Assembly: GCF_051622035.1 (NCBI RefSeq)
Contig: NC_135361.1
Coordinates: forward strand, 26,405,205 to 26,469,204
Length of the DNA stretch: 64,000 nt
Source of the DNA: Arctopsyche grandis
Lineage: Eukaryota > Arthropoda > Insecta > Trichoptera > Hydropsychidae
Direction of reading: 5' to 3'
Shown here: piece after piece, positions 11,301 to 22,068 of the stretch
Numbering within the stretch: the stretch's first letter is position 1
Layout: every line of letters starts with the position of its first letter
Translations under genes and position numbers: made by a program
Notes under the pieces: generated by a model
Database searches by the model: none
Told to the model about the DNA's origin: nothing
The model's input: only the letters and a program-made list of their open reading frames with translations

Positions 11301-14300
11301 ATTATACTAATACTTATTTCAATTTTGAGATTTGTTATAAGAATTTTTTTGTTGTATTTAGATAATGGCAGTCCAACAAGAAACTTACTACAGTGGTAAT
11401 TATGTTATGCCTTCCGTGCCGTTCCCTAGATTAGAAATGGAAATGAATCCATTTACAATTGCCACTAATACTATTGGAGTATCGTCTTTTAATTCGGAGC
11501 ATTTGAAGCCTTTAGTTGAGCCAGGAGAGTCTTCGGTTACACCCAGTCAGCTTACGAATATTTTACATGAAAGGTTAAAATTAAACTAATCTCTTAAGCA
11601 CTCGAGTATATGTATGTAAGTTATAATATAAGTTTTTTTCTTTCTATAGGATTTCCCTGTTACAAGTAGCGAGGACTAAAAAAGCAGATGAATTTTTCGC
11701 TATGGATAAAGAGATGAAGAAATTACAGGAAACTCGTCAGACCTGTTCAAAAAAAGCTCCACTTTTAGCAACACGTTACGAATTCTATCAAAAATTAAGA
11801 GGATATTTAACCGATTTAATAGAATGCCTGGATGAAAAGGTCTGAATGAATGATATCAATAATTTTATTATTGTTGCGTACGGGTGGGTGGAGGATCCAA
11901 GTAAAAGGCCAACAGTCGTTTCACAGCATTTATTGATGATTCAGGAGATACACGTATTGCCAGTGTTCAGTCCAGAATGAATTATATCGCCTACGTACCG
12001 CCTTATAAAGGGTAGATCTCTCAGGATGCCTAATCTGTTTACCTGTTGTATAGTCACGTATTCGGATATGTATTTCCAAGACATTGGGTCTTCCCGTACC
12101 GATTCTGAGAACTAACTAATAACGGTCATTGTTTAGCCTAAATGCACTTAGAGTCCAGATATAATCTTTGGAAGTAAGTGCATGCATTTAGTTAACCGAT
12201 AACAGATATCCGTTGGTCTAAGTACAATTCGCTCAATCCACGGCGTACGTAACATTGCCTCTCTCTTAGGTCAAATCGTCCCGATTGACCAACAAATCAT
12301 AACTGATAAATCTACAGTAGTTACATTTATCTCCGATATCAGTCACAGTTACATTTACAATTACAGCCGTTATCTTTGCAGTTACAATGGAAACAATGAC
12401 ATTTATGTAAATTCTACTACCGTTACATTAACGTTACCTTTACAATTTAAATTCTGTAACAGTTAGATTAACGTCATCTTTACAATGGAAACAATTGCAT
12501 TAAACTTTCGTTACATTTCAATTTACGACACCTTTACAATGTAAACAATTACATTAAACTTTCGTTACCCTTCAATTTACGACACCTTTACAATGGAAAC
12601 AATTACATTGAACTTTCGTTACATTTCAATTTACGTCACCTTTACAATGGAAACAAAAACATTTAAAATTTCGTTACACTACAATTTACGTCATCTTTAC
12701 AATGGAAACAATTACATTAAACTTTCGTTAAACTTCAATTTACGACACCTTTACAATGTAAACAATTACGTTAAACTTCAATTTACGTCAACTTTACAAT
12801 GGAAACAAAAACATTGAAAATTTCGTTACACTACGATTTACGTCACCTTTACAATGGAAACAATTGCATTACATTTCTAATCGCCTAAAATTAGTCATCC
12901 GATGTTCTACATTTGGAAATCATTATTTGTTAGCTCTTCGGTCCAAAATTTCTTACGTGTTTGGTCCATGTTGCTCGTATCACCAAAGTCCAAATTTGCT
13001 ATGGCAGCCCCGTATTCCTGTCATGTGGTCCAGCATCATGCTGCAGACCAACGTTCAACCCAGAACGTGCTCCAAAGCCATGTCCCACAAGAATCGCTCC
13101 CATCCTCACAAAAGTGACTTGGCCCTCGTGTCACCATCGTCCAAATTTGCTACGGTGGCCCAGTGTTCCTATGTCATGTGGCCCAGCATCCTGCTGCAGA
13201 CCAACGTTCAACCCAGAACGTGCTCCAAAGCCATGTCCCACAAGAATCGCCACCATCCTCACAAAAATGACGGTTGACCCTGGAAAATGTGCACCCCTCA
13301 GTCTGCCACTCTGTTGGTGGTGCTTCTTTTCCGTTCCCTTGACCCTGGAAAATGTGCACACCTCAGTCTGCCACTCTGCTGGTTGTGTTTCTTTTACGTT
13401 CCATTGACCTTGGTAAATGTGCACCCAACAGTCTGCCACTCTGTTGAATGTGCTTCTTTTCCGTTCCATTGACCCAACTGAAATCCATTTCTTTCTGATG
13501 TATTTTCCCGTTACATCTGCGAGATGATCTAAACACTGCTGCAACTGTCCATGTATTTTTTCAGGTACTCGTGTTTCCACTAGTTTCCAACTAGATTTTT
13601 TTCGATGTTGACGTATATCAATTGTTCCGCTCTCTCTCGTTGAAGTCGCAATATGGCGTTTCTTCGGTGTCAAATGCCCTCACGTGGTTGATCCAAGTCA
13701 CTTGTTTCCCCAACGTCCAAATTTGTTGCGGTGGCTCCGTCTTCCTATCATGTGGCCCAGCATCCTGCTGCAGACCAACGTTCCACCCAGAACGTGCTTC
13801 CGTTGCCATTCCCTCTGAAGCGGTGCCTCTATCCTCCCAAAAGTGACTTGATTGACTCCGCCGACTGACCAACCAACATTTATCCAATCTGATAAATGTG
13901 CCTCTCTGCCATTGCATGGTTCCGATTGAATTCCATTTCAATCCGTTTACTTTCCGACTCTTCCAATTAGACTCGACTAGTTTCCAATTAGATTTTTTTT
14001 CCAGTTTGTTGACATCTGCCGTCAACAAACAGTTGAAGGGAATAGTGGCTTGTGATCGACATCTTTCAGTTGTAGTCGATCTCCACTCCTCTTCTGACGA
14101 CGATGTTTTCCCGTGGATCGTCGTCACCTACAGCCGCTAATTCTTGCTACTTGCGGCGTATTGGCGAACTGCCCTCATCCCGGTCGCCCTTTGGATGACT
14201 CTGCAATTGCCGGATGCTGCTCTCCGATGTTGCCCTTGACAACGCCTCAAGTTGTCCTCTCCCGGCAGCACTTGTACGAAACCTCCCGTTTTGTAACCTC

Positions 14301-17300
14301 CTTCCGTCATCCCGATGAATTCTTGCTCCTCCGCATTCCTGCTCTCCGCTCCTCTTCTGACGACGATGCTTTCCCGTGGATCGTCGTCCCCAACAGCCGC
14401 TAATTCTTGGTACTTGCGGCGTAAGTGGACCGGTGAACTGCACTCGTCCCGGTCGCCCTTTGGATGACTCTGCAATTGCCGGATGCTGCTCCTCGATGTT
14501 GCCCTTGACAGCGCCCCAAGTTGTCCTCTCCCGGCAGCACTTGTACGAAACCTCCCGTTTCGTAACCTCCTTCCGTCATCCCGATGAATTCTCGGCGGCC
14601 ACCGCCGATAATGTCAAAGTCGAGTTGCAGTGATAACTGCAATTCGACAACCGAATATGTGATGACCGATTCTGTGTGTTGCAGTGAAAACTGCATTTTT
14701 TTATTTCGTGTCTCCATGGCTCGAACTCTCTCCTACAGCTCCCGAGGATGGCTTCGCTGTAGCTTCTCTTCCTTCGCTGGTGACTTTGTTCCACGGCCCA
14801 TCTTGGATCCCACTTCTGACGACCAGTGTTGCGTAGGGGTGGGTGGAGGATCCAAGTAAAAGGCCAACAGTCGTTTCACAGCATTTATTGATGATTCAGG
14901 AGATACACGCAGTGTCACTGCTAAGTCCAGAATGAATTATATCGCCTACGTACCGCCTTATAAAGGGTAGATCTCTCAGGACGCCTAATCTGTTTACCTG
15001 TTGTATAGTCACGTATTCGGATATGTATTTCCAAGACATTGGGTCTTCCCGTACCGATTCTGAGAACTAACTAATAACGGTCATTGTTTAGCCTAAATGC
15101 ACTTAGAGTCCAGATATAATCTTTGGAAGTAAGTGCATGCATTTAGTTAACCGATAACAGATATCCGTTGGTCTAAGTACAATTCGCTCAATCCACGGCG
15201 TACGTAACATTATTATATATTATTTTTAATTGTTTAAATTTATGCTGTAGATGCCGTTAATTAATGCTTTGGAAGCAAGAGCGATGACGCTCCAAAAGCG
15301 TAAAGCAGCCTTCATCTGCGAAAGACGGAGGGCCGACGTTAGAGATCAGGCTTATGAAGTATTACAAACTGCAGGTAACTATAGTGCTAAAGTCTTTAAT
15401 ATCATAAAATACATTTTTTTATTCAAAGATCTGCTTGAACATGGCTAATCTAATAGTATACGTTAATTTCTTTTTTTTACATACTTCCTTTACGTTTCAC
15501 TTACGAATACGATTCAGGAAAAAGTTTGCCTCTTATCCGATTGTTTTCATACTTTGCTATATTGCTCATTTTCGTCATCAATATAAGTAAATGGATCCAT
15601 CGCCATTACGATGGTGCAAAAATATCGTGTAAGACACGTTTGATATCTGCCCGGCGAGATAGTCGTTGACGTTTATCCAACGTTTGTTTATTAGTTTTAA
15701 ACATAGATGGCGGTAGTAAAATAAAATTATTGTTTTTATTCAAAATAATATATATACAAATTATTATTAAATTTAAAAAAATAATATTTAGCTACAGCCA
15801 ATTAGAAACGAATCACACACAACGAACGTTCTTAATTTTTATATTTAAGATATATTTTATTCATAGGCGGTGTTACGAAAAAAGACGCCTCGAATGAAGA
15901 ACGAAGACGTCGTTGTGCTGAAAGAGAAGGACGCAGACTTAGACGAAGACGTGCTCGGGAACAATTAACCATAACTGGGACTCTTATTGCTCATCGAGAT
16001 GGAGATTCGAGTGACGATGAAGTGCCGCAAACTGAGCTAGCGGCGTATGAAAGTACCCACGGTTAGTTGCATTACGCTTTGTTGGTGTATAATAAATATG
16101 TTGTTAGTTTGAAATTGTATTTTTAATTGTATGTATAATTTCAGATCAAATAATATCAGATGTAGGAACTCTTTTCTCTGACACTCTTGATGAATTTTCT
16201 TCATTGGCTAGTGTGCTATCACATTTGGAAGATTGGAAACAGCAAGAGTATTCAGCATACGTGGACGCTTACGTTAGTTTATGTTTGCCTAGGTTAGCTG
16301 GACCGTTTCTACGATTGAAGGTAAATCGATGAGCATTTTCAAGTACGGTTTTTGTTTGTACTCGGATGAACGTATTTTACCGTTTTCAGTTACTTTTATG
16401 GAATCCTATAACCGATGAATCTGCGCCGGATTGGGACAAAATGCCATGGTATCGGTGAGTGTAAAGTTGATTTTTTTTTTTTTGTACATATTGTAGATTT
16501 ATTGTTATACGAATGAAATTGTTTTGATTAATTTTAGAGGGCTGATGCTTTATGGTCTCAAAGAAGATCCCAACAGTCCCGAGACGGAAGACTTATTAGC
16601 CAGTGATCCAGATATATGTTTAATTCCGAATATAGTACAAAAGGTTATACTGCCTAAACTTACAGGTATTTTGTTATTTTATTGATCGATGAAAAACATT
16701 GGCTGTGTTATTTGAACTTCATGTAAAAGGAATGTGCATATAGTGAAAAAAAAAATCTGAATTTGTACAAATAAAAATTTTTAAATTCACTTACATATAA
16801 TGCCCTTCTGTAATATTTAATCAAATTCAATGTAAATTAGTATTATTTTATTTATTGACTAATTTATTTATTCTATTACAGAATTAATTGAAGGAACTTG
16901 GGATCCAATGTCTGGAGCACAAAGTAGACGCTTGGCTTCAATTCTAAGACGGGCAGCAGCTCTACCAGGCGCGTACCCGAGCAACCGGGTGTTTACCGAT
17001 TTGGCCAAAGCTGTTTTAAATAGGATTCGAATAGCTCTTCAACACGATGTCTTCATACCAATATTACCGAAAAGGTTCGAGTGCAACCCTGTAATTATAT
17101 TGATCGTACAAAATACGATGTTAACATGCTTTATTTGTATTTTTAGTGTCGTCGATTCGGGCCCTAGAGGTGGTTCTGCATTTTTAAAAAGACAAGCAGC
17201 TTCCGGAGTTAGATTACTAAATAATTTAGGCACTCTGCACGGTGCCGTAGCCGATAATACTTTAGCTCCCCTCGTGCTAGAAGCTTTACTGCAGAGATAT

Positions 17301-17729
17301 CTTCTCGCAGCAATCAGATGCTCACCTCCGAGTACAAATTTTTTAATTGTTCTACTTGTATGTTTATATGTATGTATGTATGTGTTCAATTAATATATGT
17401 ATCAATTATTATTATGTTTCTAGCGTACAGTGCGGAACTATGTTGGACCATAGCGGCTTGTTTGCCTAGGTTGTGGTTAGAACAAGAGCGTTCTAAGCCA
17501 CCATTACAACAATTTGCGGTTTGTTGTCAAGAAGTGCTCGCAAATCTAACCGATAATGTTATGAATTTGTATGTATATTTTCAATTGTGAAATTGCTTTT
17601 AAAATTTACAATGCTTTATAAATAATATTCTTTTTTTTTTTTCTTTTCAGAAAAGCAATAGAACAAATACGATCGACTATCAGTATTCTTCAAACTGGAC
17701 AACCCCCGAAAACAGACCATGTGAATTAG
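5306..17729 (+). CDS. PAXBP1: PAX3/7-binding protein 1 / GC-rich sequence DNA-binding factor (GCFC) orthologue
   Basis: Sixteen exons: 5306-5504, 8887-9107, 10147-10377, 10489-10723, 11201-11271, 11362-11573, 11650-11839, 15251-15374, 15867-16061, 16145-16320, 16390-16454, 16538-16665, 16882-17074, 17147-17331, 17424-17568, 17651-17729. All are GT-AG and sum to 2649 nt, giving 882 aa (the human protein is about 917). The start MSLFRKPRRR resembles the vertebrate start MFRK. Later landmarks are LLSFGDE, VKKSSYSKKL, IPDAALIHAARKKRQ, GRLVRED, an RRRRAREQ basic stretch, then the C-terminal GCFC domain (about residues 560-880) with AYVSLCLPRL and KVILPKL. The family is nuclear: vertebrate PAXBP1 links PAX3/7 to histone methyltransferase, and GCFC relatives associate with the spliceosome. 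Several introns carry transposons: hAT and solo LTR in intron 1, a MITE in intron 4, an LTR element in intron 7. The reading frame is intact throughout. Confidence 0.95.
5999..7228 (+). mobile_element. hAT element (ZBED-like transposase relic) split by a solo LTR
   Basis: Terminal inverted repeats CAGCGGTTTCCAAACT are flanked by a perfect 8-bp duplication CCTTAGCC (5991-5998 and 7229-7236), which is diagnostic for hAT. The transposase C-terminal half starts near 6080, breaks at the LTR insertion, and resumes at about 6849 with YLCETGFSAI and a LCANKQ end, typical of ZBED/hAT transposases. It lies in PAXBP1 intron 1. No intact transposase remains because the N-terminal half is absent. Confidence 0.88.
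6440..6844 (-). repeat. Solo LTR, same family as the LTRs at 11872-12254 and 14827-15209
   Basis: The 405-bp segment begins TGTTGCGTACG and ends CGTAACA, with a 4-bp duplication GTAT on both sides (6436-6439, 6845-6848). It interrupts the hAT transposase frame exactly. On the minus strand it has a TTTATAAGG TATA-like box and an AATAAA signal, giving its transcriptional orientation. Confidence 0.88.
7330..8000. repeat. Dispersed repeat, second copy at about 37155-38255
   Basis: Both copies share GTGACCAACCCA, ATCTATGTATTTGAGGAATA, CCAAAACCTTATCAACTC and a terminal part TTTTTTCTAGATCATGAAAA. No ORF is visible. The copy in the tankyrase intron is interrupted by a solo LTR. The superfamily is not assigned. 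The short CA-rich run at about 7930-7950 is internal to the repeat. Confidence 0.65.
8274..8692 (+). mobile_element. tRNA-derived SINE
   Basis: A TAGCTCAGTGG A-box and a GATTCGATCCC B-box lie about 45 bp apart, giving a pol III internal promoter at the 5' end. The body ends with CCAGGAAGGCGCA ... AGCCTTCCTGGTATA and an AAAATAAAATAAAATA tail. Relatives of the tail or body occur at 19483-19575 and, inverted, at 45480-45920. It lies in PAXBP1 intron 1, just upstream of exon 2. Confidence 0.82.
9603..9817. repeat. Foldback MITE in PAXBP1 intron 2
   Basis: The 215-bp near-perfect palindrome is centred at about 9710. The left arm (ACTAGTC ... GACAACCGGTCGCTCTAGAT ...) is mirrored by the right arm, with a short loop of about 18 bp. 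Related sequence is found at 48650-49010. There is no coding capacity. Confidence 0.8.
10775..11090. repeat. MITE-like dispersed repeat in PAXBP1 intron 4
   Basis: It shares two blocks with 1385-1610, one in the same and one in the opposite orientation, including GGAGGAAAAGCCTGTTCCTC and the GGGTGCATGGTAAACG block. It fills most of the 477-bp intron between exons 4 and 5. Confidence 0.55.
11872..12254 (-). repeat. 3' LTR (minus-strand sense) of the intron-7 element
   Basis: 383 bp, TGTTGCGTACG ... CGTACGTAACA. By eye it matches the other LTR closely, differing near the start and at about 11955-11980. Confidence 0.88.
12390..12870. repeat. 54-bp minisatellite inside the LTR element
   Basis: Units containing TTTACAATGGAAACAATTAC and CTTTCGTTAC repeat at a spacing of about 54 bp (12481, 12535, 12589, 12643, 12698, 12752 ...). 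The frame through it is only repeat translation. Confidence 0.8.
12990..13850. repeat. Imperfect tandem repeats inside the LTR element
   Basis: A block with CATGTGGYCCAGCATC and CTGCAGACCAACGTTC occurs at about 13020, 13175 and 13755. A second repeat of about 64 bp with GACCCTGGAAAATGTGCAC occurs at 13277, 13341 and 13405. The minus-strand frames of 13131-13673 and 13618-14127 encode a repeated WNVGLQQDAGPHD peptide; they may be remnants of a gag-like reading frame, but this cannot be shown. Confidence 0.65.
14113..14640. repeat. Duplicated segment of about 260 bp inside the LTR element
   Basis: The stretch beginning GTGGATCGTCGTC near 14113 and running through CCGTCATCCCGATGAATTC is repeated from about 14376 to 14590. 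On the minus strand the duplicate units read FIGMTEGGY ... FVQVLPGEDNL in part, the best candidate for residual coding sequence of the element. Confidence 0.65.
14827..15209 (-). repeat. 5' LTR (minus-strand sense) of the intron-7 element
   Basis: 383 bp, the same length as its partner. It ends CGTACGTAACA, followed by the TTAT duplication. The putative primer-binding site lies immediately to its left at about 14806-14825. Confidence 0.88.
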
Positions 17730-17951
17730 TTTATATACATATGTTAATTCCAATATACATGTATATTTAATATGTTGTTCCAAGTTTATGAATGTATCTA
17801 TAATAGAAATTTTCATCCTACTTTTCCTCGTCGGGATTTATTATGATAAGCTATTTCAGAACAGTTTTTATACGGCAATTCAAACTCGAATCCAATTATA
17901 GTATTTTACTTAAATGTATAGATGTTTTTTTCTTTGTGAAAAAATGAAAAA

Positions 17952-17957
17952 AATAAA
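17952..17957 (+). terminator. Candidate poly(A) signal of the PAXBP1-like gene
   Basis: AATAAA lies 223 bp after the stop codon, followed by AT-rich sequence. No closer hexamer stands out. Confidence 0.5.
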
Positions 17958-18026
17958 TAAATCGATGCACATAATTTTTCTTTTATTATAATCATATATG
18001 TACAAATAAAAACTTTCACCAAATAC

Positions 18027-18651
18027 CAGGGCTGTGGAGTCGCAGACCAGAGTCATATCATTTCAAGCAGAGTCAGAGTCAGAGCTGCAAAATATCAACC
18101 GACTACTTTTTTATTATTTTCTTTTACTTTATACTTTCTTTTACCTTATCTAATACTTTAACAGTATTACTGTATGTGTCAACTAGAGTCTTTTGTCATT
18201 GAAGTAAATCCACTAATTAATTGTAATTTAAAAATCATGATTCCAAATTATATTAGATATAATTGAAATCGTGGAGCTAGACGTATTTTGATTAGCCAAA
18301 AATTTTTTTGATTTTTTTTGTAGCCAAAACCGATTGTTTCCTCCGTCTCATACTTTTTATTTTTATTAAATTGATTTTTTTGTGTATGAAATTCATACAT
18401 ATACACTGAATGTACTTACTTTTTGTTTATACCTATTTAATTTCCAATAATTCAATAAATTGGTATACATGCCAATTTTTAGTGATTTTTTTTAGTTCCT
18501 TTAATTTTTTATATTTTGAAAATCGCTATTATTTTTATTACTAACAATTTTATACGTGGACAAGAAAAGTCGATCTTTCTCAAATCGTTCAAGCTGTAGT
18601 CAAAGTCGAATCATAAGAGTCGGAGTTGGTACATTTTGAATCGACTCCAAC
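18027..18651. mobile_element. Degenerate hAT-type MITE
   Basis: It begins CAGGGCTGTGGAGTCG, a common hAT terminus, and ends with a diverged counterpart rich in GAGTCGGAGT and CGACTCCAAC. The target duplication is not recoverable. The interior is AT-rich and non-coding. Confidence 0.5.
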
Positions 18652-19004
18652 CAGAAAAATGTAATAATAATAGAAGGGCCCTTACGAATAAATAATTCCT
18701 GTCAATATTACGCGGTACGTCTCTATAAATACGCTACAACGCACGGAATACAATCGGATCAATTTACTTATAAAAATGTATCCCGTGTTGTTCATTGTGT
18801 GTTTTTGAATGCATTGTGCAATTTTTGCCGATGCTTGCCCATCTTGCGGGTAATATAAACAAACAGAGAAGTTTTTGTCGGACATACGTCGAGCACCAAG
18901 CATCAAATACGACTGATGCTAAAATTATTTAGGATTGTCTGGACAATCGTCACTTGACAATAATATGACGCCTAAAGTCACTTTTATTAATATAACATTT
19001 CTCG
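18652..19004. mobile_element. 353-bp MITE, related copy at 31392-31743
   Basis: The ends resemble CAGARARRTGTAATA with an inverted counterpart. The interior matches the 31392-31743 copy throughout in inverted orientation (GGACATACGTCGAGCACCAA, GATGCTTGCCCATCTTGCGG). It directly abuts the preceding hAT-type element. A short minus-strand frame (18682-18906) is conserved between copies only as repeat sequence. Confidence 0.7.
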
Positions 19005-19308
19005 CCAAAAACCATAAGCATTTAAAAAAACATTTTCATTTTAAATATGCAGTGGAGGAGTGACAAACTCTGGGAGCAGAATAAAATATAAAATGTTATA
19101 TTTAAATAAGATTCAAAGTAAAGCTAAAATGTTTTATTTGTCGTCAAAACAGAGTATATGTACATTTGCATCGATTTGATGATATGTATTAAAAATATAA
19201 ATATTCCAGTTCATTTAGTGTAAATTCAATCATTAATACTTATATTGAACTGCAAATTAATACTGTAGATTAAATTCATTATATTTATTGATATAATCCT
19301 TCCGCTGT

Positions 19309-19466
19309 AGGAAGACACTTAGGTAAAACGCACATGCTGTCCCTTACACCCCATCTCGACCAATACCATTTCGAACGAAAAATGTTCTATTGCCTTCACA
19401 AAATGCTATTGGTCGAGAAGCAGTGTAAGAAACAGCATGTACGTTTTACCTAAGTTTATTACTACA
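19309..19466. repeat. Foldback MITE, family also at 20139-20335
   Basis: Left CTTAGGTAAAACG ... CTCGACCAAT is mirrored by ATTGGTCGAG ... CGTTTTACCTAAG. The palindrome arms are about 70 bp. No ORF. Confidence 0.7.
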
Positions 19467-19482
19467 GTAGATCAATTATGTG

Positions 19483-19575
19483 GACCAGGAAGGCGCATTT
19501 GGGGTTTACCTGTTAAGCCTTCCTGGTATATTTGTATATATGTATGTAAAAATAAAAAATAAATAAAATAAACTA
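19483..19575 (+). repeat. SINE 3' fragment
   Basis: CCAGGAAGGCGCATT ... AGCCTTCCTGGTATA followed by an A/T-rich AAATAAA tail matches the 3' end of the SINE at 8274-8692. The tRNA-like head is missing. Confidence 0.65.
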
Positions 19576-20138
19576 TAGGTATATAAATAATAAATAATGT
19601 TCGTTTTATTCCACGTTCAATTTCCTATCATAAATATTCAAACTATATGTATTACAAACGATGTCAAATTTAAAGTGTGTATCAAAAAACTATAAGATTA
19701 TAAGCGTAGTTGTGTTCATTATTTTAAAAGACCTCGATAATTGACATGTATGTAGACCTTATCGCACAAATGCAAAACACTATCATTATTATTGTAATTT
19801 ATGCCAAAAACATACATTTAAGAAATGTGCGGGTAGCTGGGTACCGAGTGCAACAACTCTTACATTGGATTTTTATTTTTAATTTTAATTCATGCATTTT
19901 TCTTTTATGTCATCGTCATAAAGCTCACTAATCAAATTGTTAACTTATTTAAAATTAGTGATTCACGTAAGCGCCGGGCCATACAGTGCAACTTTGTCGA
20001 CCGACTAGTTGCGCGACACGAAAAAGTGTATGGAAATGTGAGCGACAAAAAAAGTTGACGGGTGTGGCATGCCCCATGTACTTACTGCATACATTGGTTT
20101 GGTCGCCCTCAATCAAGTATCTAAGATCTTGATCACTT

Positions 20139-20335
20139 GAACTAAAGACACTTAGGAAAAACGTTAAGACATTTAGGAAAAAAATACTGCCATCTCTTTC
20201 ACCGCCTCTCGACCAATAGCATTTCTTATAGACAATACAACATTTTACGTACGAAATGCTATTGGTCGAAATGGGGTGAAAGGGATAGTATGCACTTTTT
20301 ACCGAAGTGCTTCCTACAGTGGATGGACTGTAAAT
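20139..20335. repeat. Foldback MITE, same family as 19309-19466
   Basis: CACTTAGGAAAAACG and CTCTCGACCAATAGCATTTC are mirrored by GAAATGCTATTGGTCGA and a terminal ACCGAAGTGCTTCC. Confidence 0.65.
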
Positions 20336-20590
20336 TTAATATTTGTTATTACGTAATCGTGAATGGAAGAACCAACAAAAAGTTCCTCATTAATATCATC
20401 AAGTTTTTATTGTATAAGTTTAAAATCCAAACGGCCAATCATTATTAATTGGCCAAGAGTGTTAGCATTTTCTTTAAATATTATTTACACTTTTACTTAA
20501 TAATATTATATCATTACAACTGCTGTTACGATCTGTACTGTATAAATATACTCGTATTATATTTCCTATAAGAGGGAAATATTTATTTAA

Positions 20591-21549
20591 CCCTTTGGCT
20601 GCTACGAGGTTTTTCAATGTCCAAGCGAAAAATGCTAACATTTGTAATTATTTTGAAAAAAAATAAATATAATATTTTTTTTTACATACTTACTTCGCCG
20701 AACACTCGTAATTTTTATAATACTTTATATACATTTTTAAGAAGCAGTCGTGAACTCGTGCTCTCTCTTTCTGTCTTGCTTTTACATGCGTGCGTGCGAA
20801 AGAGATACCTACATATATACACTAAATAAGTTTTGACGATTGTTTTCCGAGGCTTTATTCTTTTCAATAATCTATTTTTAGATATGGATGTATCCTTACA
20901 ACATGCGATATATTCGAAACAGGTAGCGGTCTCTCTCTCTTTCTTTCTTGGTTTTAATTGTGTACGTATGAGCGAGACACACAAGGATGCGAAGTTTCTA
21001 ATAATCAAATAATTTTTCAACATGTATCATAAACATTTTGTATGCATTTCAGTTGCATTTGATTGATTGCATGAATTCGTGACGTCTCGTGACCTATATA
21101 ATTGAAAGCGGATTTCTATTGTTTTTTGCCATTTATTTTAACTCTGCAAAATGATATCGGACAGTGAAAGTGATGAAAGCGAAATAATAGCTCCTCGCCG
21201 AGGAACTCGACAAATCAGCAGCTCTACTGATTCTGAAAATGAATTTATCGATAATAATCAATTCCCAAGTAATAACTCCTTATATGACATTGACAACGAA
21301 CCCGAAATTTACTTTGATGATGAACCCGAAATTGAAGAGCTTTTATTTAAAAAATTGATAAATATTTATAAAGCTTGATTGAAAAATAAATATAAATACG
21401 TATATAAAAAAAATGTTTCGTGCCACTGATGCGCTGGTGGCTCAAAGAAAGTATTGAAATACGACAATTAATGACGTCAACAACGATCGTCGTAGCAATC
21501 TTCGCCGATTTCAAAACAACGATTTATCGTTGTTGTAGCAGTCAAAGGG
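20591..21549 (+). mobile_element. 959-bp non-autonomous piggyBac element, copy 1
   Basis: TTAA duplications (20587-20590, 21550-21553) abut inverted termini CCCTTTGRCTGCTAC, the classic piggyBac arrangement. The inverted copy at 25388-26346 has exactly the same length and only a handful of base differences by eye. It retains a 75-codon reading frame (21151-21378) that looks like the N-terminus of the transposase, followed directly by a stop. It is thus probably an internally deleted derivative of a full piggyBac. Confidence 0.92.
21151..21378 (+). CDS. Truncated piggyBac transposase N-terminal peptide, copy 1
   Basis: 75 aa, strongly acidic, starting MISDSESDESEI and rich in Asp/Glu/Ser, with DNEPEIYFDDEPEIEELLF near the end. 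piggyBac transposases commonly start with such an acidic region; the DDE catalytic domain is absent. The peptide is identical in copy 2. Whether it is translated is unknown. Confidence 0.6.
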   Translation: MISDSESDESEIIAPRRGTRQISSSTDSENEFIDNNQFPSNNSLYDIDNEPEIYFDDEPEIEELLFKKLINIYKA

Positions 21550-22068
21550 TTAAAAATTAAGAAGCCAACAACAATCTTTTCATTCAGTATATTGTCTTAA
21601 GTTCAAGGTGCAAGACGTCTAATAATAGTTTGTATAAAGTATTGTATTTAAACAATATTTAGTGGTAAAGTTTACGATGATGACAATCAGTTATGACAAA
21701 AATTTACGATTTCGATATAAATGCTTATAATAAAAGGCTTATAAAAGTTTCATTGAACTCAAGGTTGATACAGTTCAAAATACATTAAAATACTGTCTTT
21801 GTATCGATTCTCTAATCACATTCAAGTGAATCAATTAAAAATACTTAATCTAAAAATTTGCATGTGCACTTACTCATACGTTTAATTAATGATAAGTGTT
21901 TTTTGTAAAGCGTAGTCACCTTCATATCATTGAACTAGTAAGTTGTGTGTATACATATACTAATACATCGTAAGTAATTTCCACAAACTGCAATAAATTG
22001 AAAATCTTTAAGTAAAGCTTACCAAATTTTCAAATAACTTTTGCTGTAATTTTACAGAAATCTGTAAA

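Larger units (their letters stand above)
11872..15209 (-). mobile_element. Non-autonomous LTR retrotransposon in PAXBP1 intron 7
   Basis: Two direct 383-bp repeats (11872-12254, 14827-15209) begin TG and end CA, and the whole is flanked by a TTAT duplication (11868-11871, 15210-15213). On the minus strand the LTR has a TATA-like box and AATAAA. A putative primer-binding site starting TGGTCGTCAGAAGTGGGAT lies 1 nt inside the 5' LTR, and a purine tract AAGAGAGAGG lies next to the 3' LTR. The 2572-bp interior has no protease, RT, RNase H or integrase motif; it is largely tandem repeats with short minus-strand frames. It therefore looks like a LARD/TRIM-type element mobilised in trans. Gypsy affinity is inferred only from the PBS and the 4-bp duplication. 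Confidence 0.88.

Noticed and set aside
12593-12817. 74-codon frame
   Set aside because: It is a direct translation of the 54-bp minisatellite in the LTR element (54 is a multiple of three, so it stays open).
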